Shown: in pieces, positions 56,723 through 64,000 of the stretch | How the letters are laid out: each line of letters begins with the position of its first letter | Numbering within the stretch: the first letter of the stretch is position 1 | Position numbers and translations under genes: made by a program | Assembly: GCF_001423185.1 (NCBI RefSeq) | Contig: NZ_LMOB01000002.1 | Location: 478,329 to 542,328 of the forward strand | Source: Plantibacter sp. Leaf314 | Lineage (GTDB): Bacteria > Actinomycetota > Actinomycetes > Actinomycetales > Microbacteriaceae | Length of the DNA: 64,000 bases | Reading direction: 5' to 3' | The notes under the pieces: generated by a model | What the model saw: only the letters and a program-made list of their open reading frames with translations | Databases searched by the model: none | Told to the model about the DNA's origin: nothing

Positions 56723-58105
56723 GTGGTTGATCTGAGTCGCAGGGCGGCACTCGCCCTGCTCGGTCTCGGTCTGGCGGGCACGGCCATCTCCTGGCCGCGC
56801 CTCACCGGCGGAGACATCCCAGGCCGTGGCGACGACGCCCTCACCGTCGCCCTCTTCGGCACCGCCCAGGACGCCGCCGCCCGACAGTCGCTCGTGGACG
56901 GCTTCCAGAAGCTGCACCCCGACATCCCCGTCCGGATCATCGCGATCCAGGGCCAGGACTGGGGCAACTTCTTCGCGAAGATCCTCACGATGGTCGCAGC
57001 GGGCACCCCGCCGGACATCGTGTCGGTGGCGACCGAGGGCACCCAGCTGTTCGCCGAGCGCCTCGCCCACCCCATCGACGAGTACGTGCAGCGCGACGCC
57101 GCCGAGCTGCAGGAGTACTTCGACGACGTGAACCCCTCGCTCATCGAGTCGTTCATGTACAAGGGCAACCTGTTCCAGCTGCCCGACAACTTCAACGCCG
57201 CGAACATGTACTACAACACCTCGGCGTTCGAACGTGCAGGGCTCGAGCGCCCCCGGGACGACTGGTCGGTCGACGACTTCTTCACCGTCGCCCGCACCAT
57301 GCAGGGCAGCGCCCCCGGCTCGTTCCTCCCGTACTTCTGGAACAACCGGCTCTGGGGCGGCGTCGTGCCGTGGCTGTACATCAACGACACGAGCTTCCTC
57401 ACCGAGGAGAAGGCGGCAGGCGGCGACTGGATGTGGTCGCAGTTCTACCCGAACGAGACCCCGCGAGGTGGCGGGTACCTGTGGGAGAACGCCGACGCGC
57501 TGAGCGACCGCACCGTGGAGAGCTTCGAGGTCCTCGAGCGCATGGTCTCCGAGGGGATCGCCGCGAACCCCGCGCAGGGTGGTGGCAACGAGCTCGTCTC
57601 CCTCTTCTCCCGCGGGTCGGTCGGCATGACGCCTGCCGGCGGGTTCTGGGTGAAGGGGCTCAACGACGCCGGCCTCGGCAACGACGAGTACGACGTGACC
57701 TACTTCCCGAAGATGCGCGGCCAGCGGCACCAGTTCGGCGCCGGCGGCTACGCGATGATGCGGACCTCCGAGCGCAAGGACGAGGCGTGGGAGTGGATGA
57801 AGTACTGCATCTCCGTCGAGGGGATGTCGATCGCGCACCAGCAGCCCGACTCCTCGCTCCCCCGCCGGTCCCTCAACGCCGAGCTGTACGGCGGCGACAT
57901 CGGGCCGAAGCACTGGGAGGTCTTCTACGACACCCTCGACCGCTTCCCGACGACGGGCCCGATGCCCGCGCCGCCCCAGCAGGCCGCCGTCGAGTCGGCC
58001 CTCATCAAGAACGTGGTCGGCACGATCACCAACGGCCAGAACGGTGTCCGCCGGGGCCTCGAGACGATGCAGCGGGACCTCGAACTCGCACTGAAGGGAC
58101 GATGA
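56723..58105 (+). CDS. CUT1 ABC transporter substrate-binding protein with Tat-type signal
   Basis: 460 residues from GTG 56723, which has AGGAG eight bases upstream; ATG 56666 in the same frame lacks a ribosome site and would put 19 polar residues first. The N-terminus MVDLSRRAALALLGLGLAGTA is a twin-arginine signal but no lipobox Cys follows, so anchoring is unclear. The remainder is a family-1 sugar-binding fold (FGTAQDAAARQSLVDGFQKLHPDIPVRI, WVKGLNDAG). It should bind a fructo-oligosaccharide for the permeases downstream. Confidence 0.85.
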   Translation: MVDLSRRAALALLGLGLAGTAISWPRLTGGDIPGRGDDALTVALFGTAQDAAARQSLVDGFQKLHPDIPVRIIAIQGQDWGNFFAKILTMVAAGTPPDIVSVATEGTQLFAERLAHPIDEYVQRDAAELQEYFDDVNPSLIESFMYKGNLFQLPDNFNAANMYYNTSAFERAGLERPRDDWSVDDFFTVARTMQGSAPGSFLPYFWNNRLWGGVVPWLYINDTSFLTEEKAAGGDWMWSQFYPNETPRGGGYLWENADALSDRTVESFEVLERMVSEGIAANPAQGGGNELVSLFSRGSVGMTPAGGFWVKGLNDAGLGNDEYDVTYFPKMRGQRHQFGAGGYAMMRTSERKDEAWEWMKYCISVEGMSIAHQQPDSSLPRRSLNAELYGGDIGPKHWEVFYDTLDRFPTTGPMPAPPQQAAVESALIKNVVGTITNGQNGVRRGLETMQRDLELALKGR

Positions 58106-59055
58106 TGGCACTGCAGTCACCGACGGCGACCCGCGCGCTCGTCGTCCCGCCCGAGGCCAAGTCCGGCCGCCGACGTCCCGCCCCGCGCGGCAGCCGGCTG
58201 CTCGTCTGGGTGTTCCTCGCCCCGACACTCATCGGGCTCGGGCTCTTCAGCTTCGTCCCGATCATCGGCTCGTTCCTGCTGGCGTTCTTCCGCTGGGACA
58301 TCATCTCGGCACCCGAGTTCGTCGGTGTCGGCAACTTCGTCGACCTCGCCGCGAACCCCACGGTGCGTGTGTCGTTCCTCAACACCGTCGGCTTCGTCGT
58401 GGTCGCCGTGACGCTGCAGCTGGCCGTCGCCCTCCTCCTGGCGATCCTCGTGCAGTCCCGCATGCCGGAGTGGATCCGGACCTTCTTCCGCTCGGCGTTG
58501 TTCTTCCCGCTGGTGCTGTCGGCGGCGTCCGTGTCGCTCGTGATGTCGTACCTGTTCAACCAGGAGTTCGGTCTCGTGAACGAGTTCCTCGGGCTCTTCG
58601 GCGTCGGGGACATCGGCTGGTTGACGACCGGGTTCGGCGCGAAGATCGTCGTGCTGCTCGTCTACGTGTGGCAGAACTTCGGCTTCACCTTCCTGCTGTT
58701 CATCGGCGGGCTCGCCGCGATCCCGCGCGAGGTCTACGAGGCGTCGTCGCTCGACGGCGCGCACGGCTGGAGCCAGTTCCGACACGTGACCCTCCCGCTC
58801 GTGAGCCCGACGATGCTCGTCGCCTCCGTCATGGCCATCATCAGCGCCCTGCAGATCTTCGACCAGCCGTACGTCCTCACCCGCGGCGGGCCCGGAGACG
58901 ACACCCGCACCGCCGTCATGGTGATCTACGAATCCGCGTTCCAGCAGCTCGACTTCGGTCTCGCTGCAGCGATCGGCATCGTGCTGACGCTCCTGATCAT
59001 GCTGGTCACCGCCGCGCAGTTCCGGCTCAGCAAGCGTTTCGTCTTCTACGGATGA
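58102..59055 (+). CDS. CUT1 ABC sugar permease (MalF-type)
   Basis: 317 residues, six membrane segments, EAA loop YEASSLDGAHGWSQFRHVTLPLVSP. ATG 58102 overlaps the binding-protein stop (ATGATGA); ATG 58105 is equally possible. It pairs with the next permease. Confidence 0.9.
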   Translation: MMALQSPTATRALVVPPEAKSGRRRPAPRGSRLLVWVFLAPTLIGLGLFSFVPIIGSFLLAFFRWDIISAPEFVGVGNFVDLAANPTVRVSFLNTVGFVVVAVTLQLAVALLLAILVQSRMPEWIRTFFRSALFFPLVLSAASVSLVMSYLFNQEFGLVNEFLGLFGVGDIGWLTTGFGAKIVVLLVYVWQNFGFTFLLFIGGLAAIPREVYEASSLDGAHGWSQFRHVTLPLVSPTMLVASVMAIISALQIFDQPYVLTRGGPGDDTRTAVMVIYESAFQQLDFGLAAAIGIVLTLLIMLVTAAQFRLSKRFVFYG

Positions 59056-59063
59056 GGTCCACG

Positions 59064-59897
59064 ATGTCCACCGCAGTTATCGCCCCGAACCAGACGCGCC
59101 GCCGACTGGCCACGGCGGGGAAGTTCCTCGTCCTCATCATCGCCGCCTTCCTCACGCTCGCTCCGGTCGTGTGGACGCTCGTCACGGCGCTCACGCCCGC
59201 GAACGTCGACACCGGGCAGACCGAGTTCGGTCCCGGCGCGTTCATCGACGTGTTCCAGAAGATCCCGATCCTGCTGTACACCTGGAACAGCGCGCTCGTG
59301 ACCCTCCTCATCGCCGCCGGGCAGATGCTCAGTGCCGCCATGGCCGGCTACGTGTTCGCGCGCTTCGACTTCGGCGGCAAGCGCATCCTGTTCGGGCTCA
59401 TCCTCGCCACGATGATGGTGCCGATGCAGGTGACGATCGTCCCGGTGTTCATGCTCATCCGCGGCATGGGGCTGTCGGACACCCTGCTCGCACTCATCAT
59501 CCCGATGATCCCGACGGCGTTCGGCACCTTCCTCATGCGGCAGTACTTCATGGGGTTGCCGCCGGAACTCGCCGAGGCGGCACAGATCGACGGTGCCGGG
59601 CCGTGGAAGATCTTCTTCCGCATCTACCTGCCGTTGGCCGCACCCGGCCTCGCGATCGTCGGCATCCTCGCGTTCAACTACCACTGGAACGAGTTCTTCC
59701 GACCACTCATCCTCACGATCAGCGAGCAGAACTTCACCCTCCCGCTCGGGCTCGTGACCCTGCAGGGCAACCTCGGCACCGGGTCCGTCGCGACCGTGCT
59801 CGCCGGCGTCGTCCTGTCGATGATCCCTGCCGCCCTCGTGTTCGTCTTCGGGCAGAAGCCGTTGCGCGAGGGACTCACCGCCGGCGTCAGCAAGTGA
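59064..59897 (+). CDS. CUT1 ABC sugar permease (MalG-type)
   Basis: 277 residues from ATG 59064 (GAGGT upstream; ATG 59052 overlapping the previous stop is the alternative). Six membrane segments, EAA loop LAEAAQIDGAGPWKIFFRIYLPLAAP. No ATPase gene follows. Confidence 0.9.
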   Translation: MSTAVIAPNQTRRRLATAGKFLVLIIAAFLTLAPVVWTLVTALTPANVDTGQTEFGPGAFIDVFQKIPILLYTWNSALVTLLIAAGQMLSAAMAGYVFARFDFGGKRILFGLILATMMVPMQVTIVPVFMLIRGMGLSDTLLALIIPMIPTAFGTFLMRQYFMGLPPELAEAAQIDGAGPWKIFFRIYLPLAAPGLAIVGILAFNYHWNEFFRPLILTISEQNFTLPLGLVTLQGNLGTGSVATVLAGVVLSMIPAALVFVFGQKPLREGLTAGVSK

Positions 59898-59965
59898 CCG
59901 ACGTCGACACCCGCACCGCGATCCGAACCACCTCGACCAGACCGATCTCCGACCGAAAGGGAGCC

Positions 59966-61288
59966 ATGACCGGCCTCCAGTCCCCGCAGCACGCCGACCG
60001 CAGCTTCCCGCGGTTGCACCCGAGGCCCGAGGCCGGCTGGGTGAACGACCCCAACGGCATCATGTTCGTCGACGGACGCTGGCACGTGTTCTTCCAGTAC
60101 AACCCGGGGTCCGCCCGGCACGAGGACATCCACTGGGGCCACACGAGCTCCGCGGACCTGCTGGCGTGGGAGGAGCACCCGGTGGCGCTGCACCCTCGCC
60201 CGGGCACCACGGACGGCTTCGGGTGCTGGAGCGGCGTCGGTGTCGTCGACGGCGGTCTGCCGGCGGTCGTCTACTCCGCCGCCCGCGACCGACACGGGCG
60301 CTCCGAGGTGGTCGTCGTGCACGGCTCGGCCGACGCCCGCGACTGGAGCGGCGAGCGCCTCGTCGCCGCCGCCCTCCCCTCGGACGAGCGGGTGACGATG
60401 GTGCGGGACCCGTTCCTCTTCGAGCTGGGCGGGCGCCGCTGGGCGATCCAGGGTGCCGGCCGCTCCGACGTCGGCGGCGCACTGTTGCTCTACGGTGCGG
60501 ACGACCTCGACGCCTGGACGGAGGAGGGGTACCTGCTCGACGCCGAGGCGCCGGTGGTCTCGGACCTCGCGCCGTGCGAGGGCTGGGAGTGCCCGCAGCT
60601 GGTCCAGGTGGGCGAGGACTGGGTGCTGATCATGTCGCTGTGGTTGGACGGGCAGCCGCACCGCGGGGTCGCGTGGGCGCTCGGCTCGCTGACCATCGAC
60701 GAGGGCACCGGCCGCCCCGTGTTCAGCGCGCGCCGCACCGGCCTCATCGACGAGGGCTCGAGCTTCTACGCGCCGCAGGCCGTGCAGTCCGACGGCGCCG
60801 ACGGGCAGCCGGCGCGCGTGCTCCTCTGGGGGTGGGCGCAGGAGCTCGCGCCGGCCGGCGTCCGCGGTCGGACCCAGGCGGAGGCCGACGAGCACGGGTG
60901 GTCCGGCATGCTGACCTTCCCGCGCGAACTCATCGTCCGAGACGACCAGGTCGAACTCGTCCCGGCGAGAGAGCTGACCGCGCTCCGCGCCGAGCCGGTC
61001 GACGTGACCGCGCTCCCCGACCAGGCCGAGGTGGTGCTGACCGGGGCGGGGACGGTGGAACTCGTCCTCGGCGGCTCGGCCGAGCAGACCGTCTGGCAGG
61101 GCGAGCTGTCCGCCGGCGACGAGGTGCGGGTCCTCATCGACACGTCCATCGTCGAGATCCACCGGAGCGGCCACCCGTCGCTGACCTTCCGTGCCTACCC
61201 CTCGGACGGCGAGCACTACGCCCTGCGGCATGACGCGGGTGTGACGGCGGAGGCGTGGTCGTTGCGGGTCCCGACGCCGGCCGCCTGA
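59966..61288 (+). CDS. GH32 beta-fructofuranosidase (sucrose/fructo-oligosaccharide hydrolase)
   Basis: 440 residues. WVNDPNG at 25-31 with nucleophile Asp28, VRDPFLF with RDP at 147-149, and acid/base Glu208 in WECPQL. It has the GH32 propeller and a short C-terminal sandwich. No signal peptide, so it cleaves imported sucrose-like or fructo-oligosaccharide substrate to fructose for the PfkB kinase. Ribosome site AAAGGGAG; GTG 59894 overlapping the permease stop is a less likely start. Confidence 0.9.
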   Translation: MTGLQSPQHADRSFPRLHPRPEAGWVNDPNGIMFVDGRWHVFFQYNPGSARHEDIHWGHTSSADLLAWEEHPVALHPRPGTTDGFGCWSGVGVVDGGLPAVVYSAARDRHGRSEVVVVHGSADARDWSGERLVAAALPSDERVTMVRDPFLFELGGRRWAIQGAGRSDVGGALLLYGADDLDAWTEEGYLLDAEAPVVSDLAPCEGWECPQLVQVGEDWVLIMSLWLDGQPHRGVAWALGSLTIDEGTGRPVFSARRTGLIDEGSSFYAPQAVQSDGADGQPARVLLWGWAQELAPAGVRGRTQAEADEHGWSGMLTFPRELIVRDDQVELVPARELTALRAEPVDVTALPDQAEVVLTGAGTVELVLGGSAEQTVWQGELSAGDEVRVLIDTSIVEIHRSGHPSLTFRAYPSDGEHYALRHDAGVTAEAWSLRVPTPAA

Positions 61289-61336
61289 TCCGCTGACGAG
61301 CTGATCGCCAGACGGCCTGATCGATCGACCACCGGG

Positions 61337-61376
61337 CGCCGAGGGCCGACCGCGAACCATGCGCGGCCCCTCGGCG
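61337..61376. terminator. Hairpin between convergent genes
   Basis: CGCCGAGGGCCG (61337-61348) pairs with CGGCCCCTCGGCG (61364-61376), with one bulged base. It lies in the 187-bp gap between the GH32 gene and the convergent alpha/beta hydrolase gene and likely ends transcription from both. Confidence 0.65.
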
Positions 61377-61475
61377 TCACGGTCTCAACCCGGGTTCGCG
61401 CAGCGGCGTAGCGTCCCCGCAGTCGGGCGATGGGGCACGAGGCACCCACCGCCCGACGCTCGCGCGCTTCCGCGA

Positions 61476-62312
61476 CTACCGCGCGAGGAACTCCAGGACG
61501 ACCCGGTTCCACTCCTCCGCGTGGCTGACGTTCACGCCGTGTGGAGCTCCCGCCACGACGTGGAGCGTCGACGACGGGATCGCCGCATGCGTCCGCGCGC
61601 CGGAGCCCTCGAGCGGCACGGTCGCGTCGCTGTCACCGTGGATGACGAGCGTCGGCACGGTGACGTTCGGCAGGTCGTCGCGGAAGTCGGTGTTCGCGAA
61701 CGACGCCATCGCCTCGAGGGCGGCCGGCTTGAAGGCCTGGTGCGCGAGCGCGAGCGCCTCCTGACGCTGCTCCTCGGTCACCTTGAGCTCACCGTCGACC
61801 GAGAAGAAGTCGGTCGTGAACTGGTCGTAGAAGGCGTCCTGGTCGGCCGTCAGACCGGCCGTCATCTTCGCCGCCTCGCTGACGGGAAGCGGGCCGTCCG
61901 GGTTGCCGGGCGTCTGCAGCAGGTAGGGCGGCACGGCGGAGGCGAACACCGCACTGTGGATGCGCTCCGAACCGTGGCGGGTGAAGTAGCGGGCGACTTC
62001 GCCGCCACCCATCGAGAACCCCACGAGGGTCACGTCGCGGAGGTCGAGCGCTTCGAGCACGGCCTGCAGGTCGTCGGTGAGCCGGTCGTAGCCGTAGCCG
62101 GTCAGCGGCTTGTCGCTGCGACCGAATCCACGTCGGTCGTACGTGATGACCCGGTAGCCGGCAGCCTCGAACGCCGGGACCTGCTCCTTCCAGGATTCGC
62201 CCGACAGCGGCCAGCCGTGGATGAGGACGACCGGGCGACCGGAGCCGCCGGTGTCGTCGACGTGCAGCTTCGTGTCCTGCAGCAGGCCGTGGTGGGCGGT
62301 GATCTCCGTCAT
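61476..62312 (-). CDS. Alpha/beta hydrolase, non-haem chloroperoxidase-like
   Basis: 278 residues from ATG 62312 (AGAGGA upstream). HGWPLSGESW, YDRRGFGRS, nucleophile Ser100 in VGFSMGGGE, acid Asp in VIHGDSDATVP and His in GAPHGVN make the typical set of the bacterial cofactor-free haloperoxidase/esterase group. Cytoplasmic. It is likely an esterase or lactonase in vivo; the peroxidase activity of this family is a side reaction. The frame extends to 62435 but the family start is at 62312. Confidence 0.85.
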   Translation of the reverse strand: MTEITAHHGLLQDTKLHVDDTGGSGRPVVLIHGWPLSGESWKEQVPAFEAAGYRVITYDRRGFGRSDKPLTGYGYDRLTDDLQAVLEALDLRDVTLVGFSMGGGEVARYFTRHGSERIHSAVFASAVPPYLLQTPGNPDGPLPVSEAAKMTAGLTADQDAFYDQFTTDFFSVDGELKVTEEQRQEALALAHQAFKPAALEAMASFANTDFRDDLPNVTVPTLVIHGDSDATVPLEGSGARTHAAIPSSTLHVVAGAPHGVNVSHAEEWNRVVLEFLAR

Positions 62313-62450
62313 GGCATTCCTCTCCCGGGCTGCGCGTCGCAGCCCCTCGTCCTCAGCTTCGGAGCTGCCGGCCGGAACCGATGGGGGCTTGCGATCGGCC
62401 ATGCGATGTCCTAACCGTGCCGTTCGGCGCGCCACGCACAGCGCTGCGGC

Positions 62451-64000
62451 TCACCGCTCGGGCGGCAGCAGTCCCAGTCGTCGAGCGGTGGCCAGGGCGT
62501 CCTCGCGGGAGTCGACGTCGAGCTTCCGGTAGACGTTCCGGAAGTGGAACTTCACCGTGTTCGCGGATACGTACAGCTCCAGTGCGATGTCCTGGCGGCT
62601 GCGTCCCTCGGCCGACAGGAGGAGGATCCGGCGCTCGGTCGCGGTGAGTTCCACGAGGTGCGCGCGCTCGGGTGTCGGCTCGGGACTCGACACCAGCATG
62701 CGGTCGATCCGCGTGTGCGTCTCGCTGGGCGTCATCGTGCCGAGCAACTGACGGAGAGGCGTCCGGGGTGCGACCACGAAGGGGGTGAGCATCCCCGTCC
62801 GCGCCGTGGTCGCGATCGCCTGCGTGAGGTGTCGCCGGCCGTCCTCGTCGGACGCGTCGGCGAGCGCCGAGGCGATGAGGAGGTCCGTCTGCGCGCCCGC
62901 GTCGATGTTCACCTCCGCGAGGCCGGCGGTGGCGAGTTCGCGGGCGAGTGGTTTGCGGTCCGTGAGGAGTGCGAGCCGCGATGCGACGGCGGCGGTGTAG
63001 GCGTTCCGGTCGCGGTCATCGAGGAGGGCGTTCGCCTCGGTCGGGCGTTCGAGGGCGAGCAGCAGGGAGGCCTCCACCGCGTCGAGGAGTCGTTCCGCTC
63101 CGGCCTGGCGCAGGCTGCGACCGGCGAAGACGCGGGTGCGTTCGATGATCTGCAGCGCCGCCCGGCGGTCGCCCCAGAGGAGCGCGTACTGCGCCTGGGC
63201 ATAGGTGATGAACGGCGCCCAGGACCGCTCCCGGTTCACCTGCAGTTCGAGGGTCGCGAGGGCCGCCTGCGCGGCGGGTTGGTCCATGCGGGCGATCGCG
63301 ATGAGCGCCCGGGCGATCGCCCCGGAGAGTCGGACGAGCGGCACCATCCAGCCATGGGCACCGTCGCCCTCGTCGTGCCGGTCGAGCCAGCGCTCCGCCT
63401 CGACGATCTCGCCGCGGACGGCGTTCAGCAGGGCGAGCTTGCCGGAGGCGTCCGGCCCGTTCCGGCCGTCCCAGGACTCGTGGCGGAGTTCGTAGGCCTC
63501 ACGCAGCACCAGGCTCGCCTCGTGGTGGTCGCCGACGAGCAGCTTCGTGATCCCCACCTGCAGGAGGGCGGTGGGCACCCTGGGCACGAACTCGTTCGGC
63601 TGGTGCACGCGGGCCCGCCGGGCGAGCTCCTCCGTGATCCTCGCGTAGTACAGCGCCTGCTGATGCCGGCCGTGCACCCGGTAGGCGATCATGAAGGCGG
63701 TCGCCGCGCTCAGGCTGATCCGGGCGAGCTCGGAGCGGGCGCGGTCGCGGAGGTCGTCCGGGTGGGTCGGGAGGTCGACCCGGCCGGCCGAGTGGTCGAG
63801 TGCGTCGGTCTCGCCGCGGATGTTGAGCCGGATCTCGCGAACGGCGAACACGATCGGGTGGGCGGAGAGCATCCGTGCTGGGAGGGCCCGCAGCGCCCGG
63901 TCGAGCGTGGGCAGGTCGAGGGCCATGAGGATCCCCCACTCGTGCTCGATCACCGAGACGACGGTCTCCCACTCCTCATCCTCGATGGCGGTCGCGAGGA
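62451..64000 (-). CDS. LuxR-type transcriptional regulator (5' end outside window)
   Basis: At least 516 residues; the frame runs past the right edge, so the N-terminal part (an ATPase domain if it is a LAL/MalT-like protein) is not seen. Most of the visible part is tetratricopeptide-like helical repeat (RALPARMLSAHPIVFAVREIRL, YARITEELARRARVHQPNEF, AIARMDQPAAQAALATLELQ). The C-terminal HTH is LTATERRILLLSAEGRSRQDIALELYVSANTVKFHFRNVYRKL. GTG 63953 is only an internal start. Targets unknown. Confidence 0.85.
   Translation of the reverse strand, partial: LATAIEDEEWETVVSVIEHEWGILMALDLPTLDRALRALPARMLSAHPIVFAVREIRLNIRGETDALDHSAGRVDLPTHPDDLRDRARSELARISLSAATAFMIAYRVHGRHQQALYYARITEELARRARVHQPNEFVPRVPTALLQVGITKLLVGDHHEASLVLREAYELRHESWDGRNGPDASGKLALLNAVRGEIVEAERWLDRHDEGDGAHGWMVPLVRLSGAIARALIAIARMDQPAAQAALATLELQVNRERSWAPFITYAQAQYALLWGDRRAALQIIERTRVFAGRSLRQAGAERLLDAVEASLLLALERPTEANALLDDRDRNAYTAAVASRLALLTDRKPLARELATAGLAEVNIDAGAQTDLLIASALADASDEDGRRHLTQAIATTARTGMLTPFVVAPRTPLRQLLGTMTPSETHTRIDRMLVSSPEPTPERAHLVELTATERRILLLSAEGRSRQDIALELYVSANTVKFHFRNVYRKLDVDSREDALATARRLGLLPPER

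Overview
High-GC (about 70%) DNA with strong G/C third-position bias, SDR/LacI/CUT1-rich gene content, a DUF222-HNH ('13E12 repeat') gene at each of two places and many copies of a GGTCCCTGAGCCTGTCGAAG-type palindromic repeat. Together these point to an actinobacterium of the family Microbacteriaceae, probably plant- or soil-associated. I cannot fix the genus from sequence alone. There are no rRNA or tRNA genes, CRISPR arrays, insertion sequences or phage modules that I can see.

Layout. (a) 1-1.6 kb: 3' part of a DUF222-HNH endonuclease gene and a repeat cluster. (b) 1.6-5.8 kb: polyol locus (mannitol-type dehydrogenase, sugar-kinase-like protein, L-xylulose-reductase-like SDR, LacI regulator) around a twin-palindrome divergent promoter. 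(c) 5.9-11.9 kb: Ntn-hydrolase, zinc-finger/GIY-YIG protein, then a divergent catabolic set (Gfo/Idh oxidoreductase and DhnA-type aldolase facing a PfkB kinase and LacI regulator). (d) 12-16.6 kb: GH3 glycosidase, HSL-type esterase, MerR/MFS efflux pair. (e) 16.7-20.6 kb: iron-siderophore reductase and ABC uptake genes with an IdeR/DtxR-like box. (f) 20.7-34.4 kb: mixed housekeeping and regulator/transporter pairs (XRE/DUF2975, MocR/EamA, TetR/EamA, SDR, homocysteine methyltransferase, MHS symporter) and a Tat-exported intradiol dioxygenase next to its own tatA/tatB. (g) 34.5-44.9 kb: an eight-gene operon for fructan use: atypical GH32, CUT1 importer, LacI, intracellular GH32, secreted levan-fructotransferase-like GH32, DUF1349 protein. 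(h) 44.9-54.6 kb: WYL/VOC pair, DUF805, second DUF222-HNH gene, BNR-4 propeller protein, GNAT, AmtB with a GlnR-like box, DUF3592, DUF4188/MerR pair. (i) 54.6-61.3 kb: second fructo-oligosaccharide locus (fructokinase-like PfkB and LacI facing a CUT1 importer and GH32) controlled by two nearly identical 18-bp operators. (j) 61.5-64 kb: alpha/beta hydrolase and the 3' part of a LuxR-type regulator.

How it works together (inference). Four GH32-clan enzymes, two CUT1 importers, fructokinase-like PfkB and a mannitol/fructose branch make this window a fructan and polyol utilisation region. The 35.3-44.9 kb operon is best read as: secreted enzyme turns levan into difructose anhydride or small fructo-oligosaccharides, the importer takes up the product, and two cytoplasmic GH32 enzymes finish the job. 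All three ABC import systems (iron, fructan 1, fructan 2) lack a local ATPase gene, so they must borrow ATPases encoded elsewhere.
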